A stretch of 64,000 bases of DNA, from assembly GCA_007449985.2 (NCBI GenBank), contig VIIQ02000614.1, forward strand, positions 1 to 64,000, given 5' to 3'. The stretch is from Desmodesmus armatus (taxonomy: Eukaryota > Chlorophyta > Chlorophyceae > Sphaeropleales > Scenedesmaceae). Positions 58,010 through 64,000 of the stretch are shown piece after piece; the stretch's first letter is position 1; the number at the start of each line of letters is the position of its first letter. A model generated the notes under the pieces. That model ran no database searches and was not told the DNA's origin. It was given only the letters and a program-made list of their open reading frames with translations. The translations under genes were made by a program, and so were the position numbers.

Positions 58010-58247
58010 GTGTAACTTCGCTGCGCAACACCGGTGGTGGTACCACCGTCCATGCACAACACCACCATTGAAGCGCCAGCCACAGTGCGGCCACTACAAA
58101 CAGTGGTCCGCCAGTCCTTGACCATCATGCAGTGACTGCAAACTTATCAGCACATGCAAAACCAAGTACAGCCCTTCACCGACACAGATCAAACAAGACC
58201 CAAACCCATCATCACACTACAAGTCCTGACGTCTGCGCAACAGCCCA

Positions 58248-61067
58248 TCACTCCACAATGTCTAAGCTCTTGCGCCTGTCTGCTGCAAACTTGTCCTTGT
58301 GAGTGTCCCACAGCTTCTTGAAGGCTGCCACATACTGTTCATGGTAGGCGTCCACAAACATATCCAGGTTTGCGTCCTCTGGGTGCTCTTTCAACACCTT
58401 GGAGGAGTCAAACTCCACAGGGGCGCCTACAACACAGTTCAGGGGCTTGGGGTACGGCATGATGCCCTTGCCTGCAGGGCAGACGCAACATCAGAACCGT
58501 TGGTGAGACGGCCTTGGTGAAGGACAACTCGTGAGCAACGTCTGCTCAGGTAAACACATGTGCACAACTTGACCTTGTCGACACAATCCATGATTTCAAA
58601 TGATGCTCTCTGTCAATGTCTTGGCTGATTGCAACAGCCCACACAGCAGCCACGCAGCAGCCCAAATCGTCACACTGTCCACTCACCCCAGAACAGCCCC
58701 TGCCCCTGAGGGTTGGGCAGTGTGAAGCCAAAGAGGGTCTTGGTCCAGCGGTTGAGCCACAGCCGCACCAGCCCAGGCCGCTCCACATCAAACAGTTCAT
58801 TCTCCCCAAAGCCTATGACAGGCACCAGCTTGGCTCCTGTCTGCAGGGCGATGCGCACGAAGCCCTTGCGCTTGTTCAGCACCTGTGCGCACCAACACAA
58901 GGGGTGAACAGTACATCGCTGGAGTCCTGTCCAAGATGCGAGACAGTGCGCGAGGGATGCGTCCTGAGAGACAGCCATATAAGATGTCCCACTGCCAGAT
59001 CCGTTTAGATTCACCATCACCAGATACCCCCCACAAGTTTTTTGGTGTGGGCGGGGGTGTGCAAGTGCCAGCAAATCATTGAAGCATCACAGCACAGTGG
59101 CCACCAACCACTGCTTGTACTCAAGAATGTTGAAGTGTGCCAGGGCTGTTGCGCTCGCCCCAAAGCTTGCCATGCAACGCCCATGTGGAATAATCTGCAT
59201 GTAGCGCTGACAAAAACACTGCACAGGGTGCCAGCACAAGCCTGCTCTAGATTTTGAGGCTGCAGGACGCAGTCAGCACAAAGGCTGCCCTGTCTGACCC
59301 ACCACATCGTAGGTGCCAGGCTGTGCCAGTAGTGCCTCCTGTGCTCCCCCCACTGCCAGCAGGATGGCCTGGCCGCTGCCCTTGCCCAGCACCATGAGGC
59401 AGGCTGTCTTAGAGGCATCCACCACCCCATGCAGCAGCAGGAACTCCCGCATGAAGGGAAGCTTGAAGTTGATCTCCAGGGTCATGGGGTGGATGTCGAT
59501 GCCTGCGCACACACGTTTCGGGGCAGGAGCATCATGATGGTTATCAGTCTGTGTCACACACCAAACATGCTTGCGTGCGGTACAATACCTCCCATGTGTG
59601 TGACGGCACCACCCAGCAGAGCTGCACAGTTTGACTGCGTGATTACCAACATCATGCCTAATATGACACTCGTCTGTGCTGTACTATGCATCCTCCGCAT
59701 ACTCAGCGTGGCAAGTGACCGCAAGGGGTCACACCTGCCGCCGAAGCATTCAGCTTCGGTGGTGCCAACGGTCACCCCACTGTGCTGGGCACAACTGTCC
59801 TGCAGCTGCTGACACTGCGCCACACTTGGGCCGACTGTAGCATTGCGTACCAGGGAACTTCTTGGAGAAGCCAGTGGTGTCCGTATCGAAGCAAGGCCAG
59901 CAAAACATTGTGACGATGCCTGCATGGAAGTTTGACAGGACGCACCACAGTCCTCAGCAATGTGTAATGCAAACTGAGCCTGCTCAGGCCTTCCGAACAC
60001 AGTGTGATGGAACACGCAGGCTGGCAGGCATGCAGGCAGGCAGGGGCTGGTATCTTGTGGCTGCTGCTGTGTCACCACCCTTCCTACATATGGATGCATC
60101 AGTGGTGCTGCAGCATCACCGTGATGCAGTGAGTGCATGTTGCTTCGCTGCCAGTGCATGGACCGGGTCCGTCACCAGCAAAGGACACCAGCAAAGGCAG
60201 CCCCCGATGGCCCAGCAGTCAGTTGCTGCCTACCATGTGGTGCCACCACAAAGATGTACCTCCCATCAGGGTCAAGGTCTGCTGTCTTGATCAGCTGGGT
60301 GGGAAAGTAGTCAGCACAGTGCTTCCACCAGGACAACCTACACAAGGTGATAGGGTGGCATACGGTTGGCATGGGAATTTGACCAGCTCGTCAACACCAC
60401 GCTTGCAGAATAATTCAAGGGGGGTGCTGCACTGCCGACATGGTGACAGCTCTCCTCACCTGTACGTGAACTCTCTCTCCGCAACTGAGCATATTTGAGC
60501 AGCCTTCACCCCTTCTATACTTCAACAAGCAGGCAGCTGGCCTTGGGGTAGGCCCCTGTGTTGTGACTCTTTACTCGTGGTGACACAGTGGCACCCCCCC
60601 TCCCCCCCCCCCCATGTTCTGTCACATGGACGACGTAGAACTACGGGGGGTTGCATGTACGCTGTATGATTGTAAAACACGGCCCCCAGGAGGGTCAATT
60701 GCTGCAGGATGTCGCGGTGAGAGACTCACCACCTGAAATGCTTGGGCCAGGTCGCCCGCTTTGCTGCCCACTTGCCAGGCCCCACATTGATGTACAGCGT
60801 CCATCTGTGACACAGGACGTGTTGATATCAGCAAGAGTGGCTCTTGAGGGCCCGACTGCACTTGCTGACGCCAAGGTGCCTGTTGGCTGTCAGGGCCCCC
60901 TCCCCCCCCCTCCCTAGCTCCCCGTGCCATGCTCACAAGAGCCAGATGAAGGCGGTATACTTGTTGCATAGGCATAAAATGTTGAGAGCCAGAAGAACTG
61001 GAATGAAATAGATGTAGGATGCACAAGACAGCTTCTGGAGCAGCGTTGGCTGCCGGGAGGTTGCCAT
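58248..61067 (-). CDS. Acyl-CoA:diacylglycerol acyltransferase type 2 (DGAT2/DGTT)
   Basis: Endoplasmic-reticulum enzyme that makes triacylglycerol from diacylglycerol and acyl-CoA; 331 residues in 7 exons: 60937-61067, 60733-60804, 60234-60337, 59851-59919, 59303-59502, 58687-58882 and 58248-58471. A membrane span sits at about residues 15-43 ([20 protein letters not shown]). Then come the DGAT2 hallmarks: YFP at 78-80, a PHG at 101-103, the block [18 protein letters not shown], the glycine-rich [37 protein letters not shown] followed by GFGENELF, and the closing [15 protein letters not shown]. The canonical HPHG reads APHG here: the first histidine is replaced while the second is kept. Length and motif order are normal for the family. 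It is divergent from the U2AF35 gene and convergent with the SET gene. Confidence 0.92.
60602..60613. repeat. Poly-C tract in a DGAT2 intron
   Basis: Twelve C, preceded by another short C run at 60594-60600, inside the second DGAT2 intron. Confidence 0.85.
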
Positions 61068-61458
61068 TCTGCAGCACTGTGGTGCTCTGATGAAGCAGAA
61101 AGCAGCTGAGTATTACTACTGGTATACTGTGACACACAGGTCCATTGAGACACTTTCAGATGCTGTGCCTGACAAATGGTTGAGGTGTACCTGAACTGGG
61201 GCACAGGCAACGGTCTTGTGAAACAGCTCCAACATCTCTGTAACGTAGACAGTATGGTATGAGATCACAGAAGAGCACATCCCAAGGTTTGCCTGTGGCA
61301 CCAGTCTTGCAAGTCGCTTGATCAACTCGAAACATCACCTAGTTGCAATCAACTCGAAACATCACCCCCGTTCCTGTCAGGACTCCATCGTAACACTCTT
61401 GTAACGTACTTTCAGTTGCGCCCGGCCAGCTTGAAAGGCCGCGGCTGCGCAAGTCGCC
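61068..61458. promoter_or_regulatory. Putative bidirectional promoter, DGAT2 / U2AF35, with a 19-bp direct repeat
   Basis: 391 bases between divergent start codons. The sequence atcaactcgaaacatcacc occurs at 61321-61339 and again at 61348-61366. Direct repeats of this size in a short shared promoter may be a factor-binding pair, but no known element is recognised. Confidence 0.5.
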
Positions 61459-63417
61459 ATGGCTGAACACCTTGCCTCCATCTTTGGAACAGAGAAGGAT
61501 CGTGTCAACTGCCCTTTCTACTTCAAGATTGGGTGAGCAACTCATGATGGGCTTTAACGTCATGTTTTGGCACAGGCAGCCTGTTGGGTGGTGGCTTGAT
61601 GATGGTCTGACCACTGCTGCTCTTGCTCTGCTCTCTGCTGCTGCCCCTGTCCTGTTGGCACATCAGGGCCTGTCGCCATGGTGACAGATGCTCCAGGCTG
61701 CACAACAAGCCCACGATCAGTCAAACCATACTAATACCCAACATGTACCAGAACCCAGTCCTGAACGCCCCACTGGGTCCAGATGGGATCCCCGTGCAGG
61801 TTGCACCAGAGGAGGTTATGGAGCATTACGAGGTGGGCAACTGGTGTTTGTGCTGTCATGAATGCAGTGTGGTGGCGCTGCAGTTGGACAAGGCACTGCA
61901 ACCAGAACACCTACATGCCGCGATCGCAGCAGTGCCCCACAGCGCAGTGCGACAGTGCATGCTGCATCATGCAGTTGGGCATGACTGCCATGCGAGGGCT
62001 GGGTGTTGTGCACAGCAGGTGTCAGCCCCAACTGGAGCTGCTCTTTGTGCCTCCTGCGCGCTATGGATTGGGGGGGAGGTGCTGAAGTGTGTCGTGCTGC
62101 AGTTGAGTAGGCACTGCACTGTCACGCATGAGGGCACGTAGGTGTTCTGGGGTCACGCATGAGGGGCGTAGGTGTTCATGCAGGCTCGCTTTAAGCAAGC
62201 ACTGGGTGTGGTGCAGAGCAGGCGTCAGTGTCACCAGCAGCTGCTTCCCATGTTTTCCCTATGCATCTGCGTACACATGACACATGCATGGGGGGGGTGC
62301 TTGGGGTGGTTTCACAAGATCACCGCTGGGTTGTACACTCTGAGAGTCAAGGTTGAGCAGCAAGTGGCGGATGAGCAGCAGGTGAGGTGCTAGCATGCTT
62401 TGCTGGTGTGTGTCAAATTGGCGCAAGCCTGTCCTTTGCCTCTAACCACCTCCCAGGACTTCTACGAAGACGTATTCGAGGAGCTGGACAAGTATGGCGA
62501 GGTTGAGAACCTCAATGTGTGCGACAACGTGGCCGACCACATGGTGGGCAACGTGTACATCAAGTTCAGGGATGAGGAGTCAGCAGCACGGTGCCTGCAA
62601 GGTCTGCAGAACCGCTACTACGCAGGCCGCCCCGTCAATGCTGAGTTCTCCCCTGTGACAGACTTCAGGGAGGCCACCTGCAGGCAGTATGAGGAGAACA
62701 CCTGCAACCGTGGCGGCTACTGCAACTTCATGCACATCAAGCCCATTGGAAAGTGAGTTCGTGATGGAAAGGGTTCGGCTGGTACGCAGGGAGCAAGGGC
62801 TCCTCAGTGAACACCTAGTCAGCAGCGCCATCGCCAACCTCCACGGTCGATGAGCCCGTGCCACAAGGTCTCACGCTGTCAGCCTTTGTCACTCGCACTG
62901 TGCATAGGTTTATGTTGAGGGAAGGGTGCGTCCCTGCCTGCTGTCTCTGACCAACTCACTGGTTGTTTGTCTTGAGGGGCTGAGCACTGACTGATTGACC
63001 AACTCCCTTGCCGCCTGACTGTGTGGCGTGCTCCCTGTCTGCCGCAGGGACCTGCGGAAGCACTTGTTTGGCCGCTACAAGCGCAGGGAACGCACCCCAA
63101 GCAGGGAGCCGCCGAGGCAGGGCCGTCGGGATGACGGCTTCAGGGGCGGCGGCGGCTATGGCGGTGACCGCAGGGGCGGCTACGGCGGGGGCGGCGGCGA
63201 TCGCAGGGGCTATGGCGGCGGCGGGGGTGGCGGCTACGACAGGCGCGGACGCAGCCCAGACCGCCGTGGGGGCGGCGGCGGCGGGGGCGGCAGGGAGAGC
63301 TCTGCCGAGCGTCGTGCACGCATTGCGTCGTGGAACAGGGAGAGCGGTCCACCACAGCATGGGGGCTACCCTCCTCCCGGGCAGTATGCGCCTCCTCCCA
63401 GCTATGGCTACCAGTAG
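61459..63417 (+). CDS. U2AF1: Splicing factor U2AF small subunit (U2AF35)
   Basis: Recognises the AG at 3' splice sites as a heterodimer with U2AF65 in the nucleus. It has 301 residues in 4 exons: 61459-61532, 61667-61832, 62457-62752 and 63048-63417. The start [20 protein letters not shown] is diagnostic. Zinc finger 1 is C18-C27-C33-H37 ([20 protein letters not shown]). The UHM-type RRM runs from [19 protein letters not shown] to [18 protein letters not shown]. Zinc finger 2 is [19 protein letters not shown], followed by [12 protein letters not shown]. The C terminus is not the usual long RS domain: it is dominated by Gly/Arg/Asp/Tyr repeats ([17 protein letters not shown]) with only a few RS dipeptides and ends PPPSYGYQ. 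The algal introns seen throughout this window nearly all end in ctgcag|G, the kind of site this protein reads. Confidence 0.95.
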
Positions 63418-64000
63418 CAGCAGCACAGCGATGCACTGGGCCAGAACGTACAGGTAGGACTGGCAGGGCAGTTGGGTTTTGCACACGGTCATGGAGCGGG
63501 GTGCTGCTGAGAGGACAAGGGGTTATTGGGGGGGAAGGGGTGCTCTGCAGTAGGTGGTTGAAGCTGACGCTAGAATCAAGTGCAGCAAGCAGCGTTGGAC
63601 TGTACTAGTCAGCTGGACAACTTTAGGTTGCACAAAACCCTCATGTTGTGATGAGGGCCCTTGCTGACGCGGCACCTACCGCTGGCACTGCTCCCGCGTC
63701 TGCGCAGCCGCAGCTGCTACAGTGGTGGCGCGCTCTGGAAGGCACTTGCGTGTTTTTGCAGGGCTGCATGCATATATTTTTGCAGGTTTTGCAGGGTACA
63801 GGGATGCATTTGTTGGACGGTCTTGTAAGCAGCAGGCGAAGGTCTTGTAGGTGGGCCATCGGCAGCACCACAGTGTCTGTCCTGATTGTTACTCCAGCAT
63901 ACAGCAGGTTTCTGTCACCGGTCGGGGTTGGCTGGCTGGCCTCTAGGTAGGTGATGTGTTTGTGCAACGCAGGGTCATTGTGCAAACCTGCAGGGGATGT
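63418..64000. other. 3' flank of U2AF35 and possible edge of another gene
   Basis: A minus-strand frame at 63641-63985 is open for 114 codons (begins LHNDPALHKHITYLEA and later LYAGVTIRTDTVVLPMAHLQ). A ctgcag acceptor precedes it at the window edge. It might be the last exon of a gene lying to the right; no family is recognised, and its second half is Cys-rich and less convincing. Confidence 0.3.

Overview
The window is nuclear DNA of a green alga, most likely a flagellate of the Chlorophyceae (Chlamydomonadales type). The evidence is as follows. Every recognisable gene is cut by many short GT-AG introns whose 3' ends read ctgcag|G. Coding sequence is rich in CAG/CTG runs that encode Gln, Ser and Ala tracts. 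The protein set is that of a photosynthetic eukaryote: a lumenal FKBP, a Rubisco-LSMT-like SET methyltransferase and DGAT2. There is also an axonemal Flattop/FAP126-like protein, so the organism or its close relatives build cilia. I see no bacterial operons, rRNA, tRNA, CRISPR arrays or intact transposons. All coordinates of multi-exon genes are gene spans from start to stop codon; exon limits were placed by eye from splice consensus, reading phase and family conservation.

Layout. 0.3-2.7 kb (+): a broken F-box/LRR-like gene whose last exons look like part of a presequence protease. 4.3-12.3 kb (-): three genes, a thylakoid-lumen FKBP16-3-like protein, a sphingosine/ceramide-type lipid kinase and a 174-residue protein of unknown role. 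12.8-23.0 kb (+): a complete ABCC (MRP) transporter in 21 exons. 26.2-35.9 kb (-): two tandem, related protein kinases with very long Ala/Gln-rich N termini. 36.8-45.8 kb (+): a protein of about 2,295 residues that joins a coiled coil, a WD40-like propeller, an SnRK2-like pseudokinase, a U-box and a second kinase-like domain. This is the most unusual gene in the window.

47.5-63.4 kb holds compact genes: a mitochondrial DUF3429/TMEM69-like protein (-) head-to-head with the FAP126-like gene (+); a nuclear-looking protein with a PB1/Aux-IAA-like C terminus (+); a tentative KEN-box protein (-); the SET methyltransferase (+) facing DGAT2 (-) tail-to-tail; and DGAT2 head-to-head with the splicing factor U2AF35 (+). 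The last 0.6 kb may contain the edge of another minus-strand gene.

The genes do not form one pathway. Local themes are membrane lipid and transport functions (lipid kinase, ABCC transporter, DGAT2) and a cluster of three kinase-fold genes at 26-46 kb. Several otherwise healthy genes carry one single-base frameshift, often in or next to a short homopolymer. That pattern suggests residual assembly indels rather than gene death, except in the F-box/LRR gene, which has many lesions.
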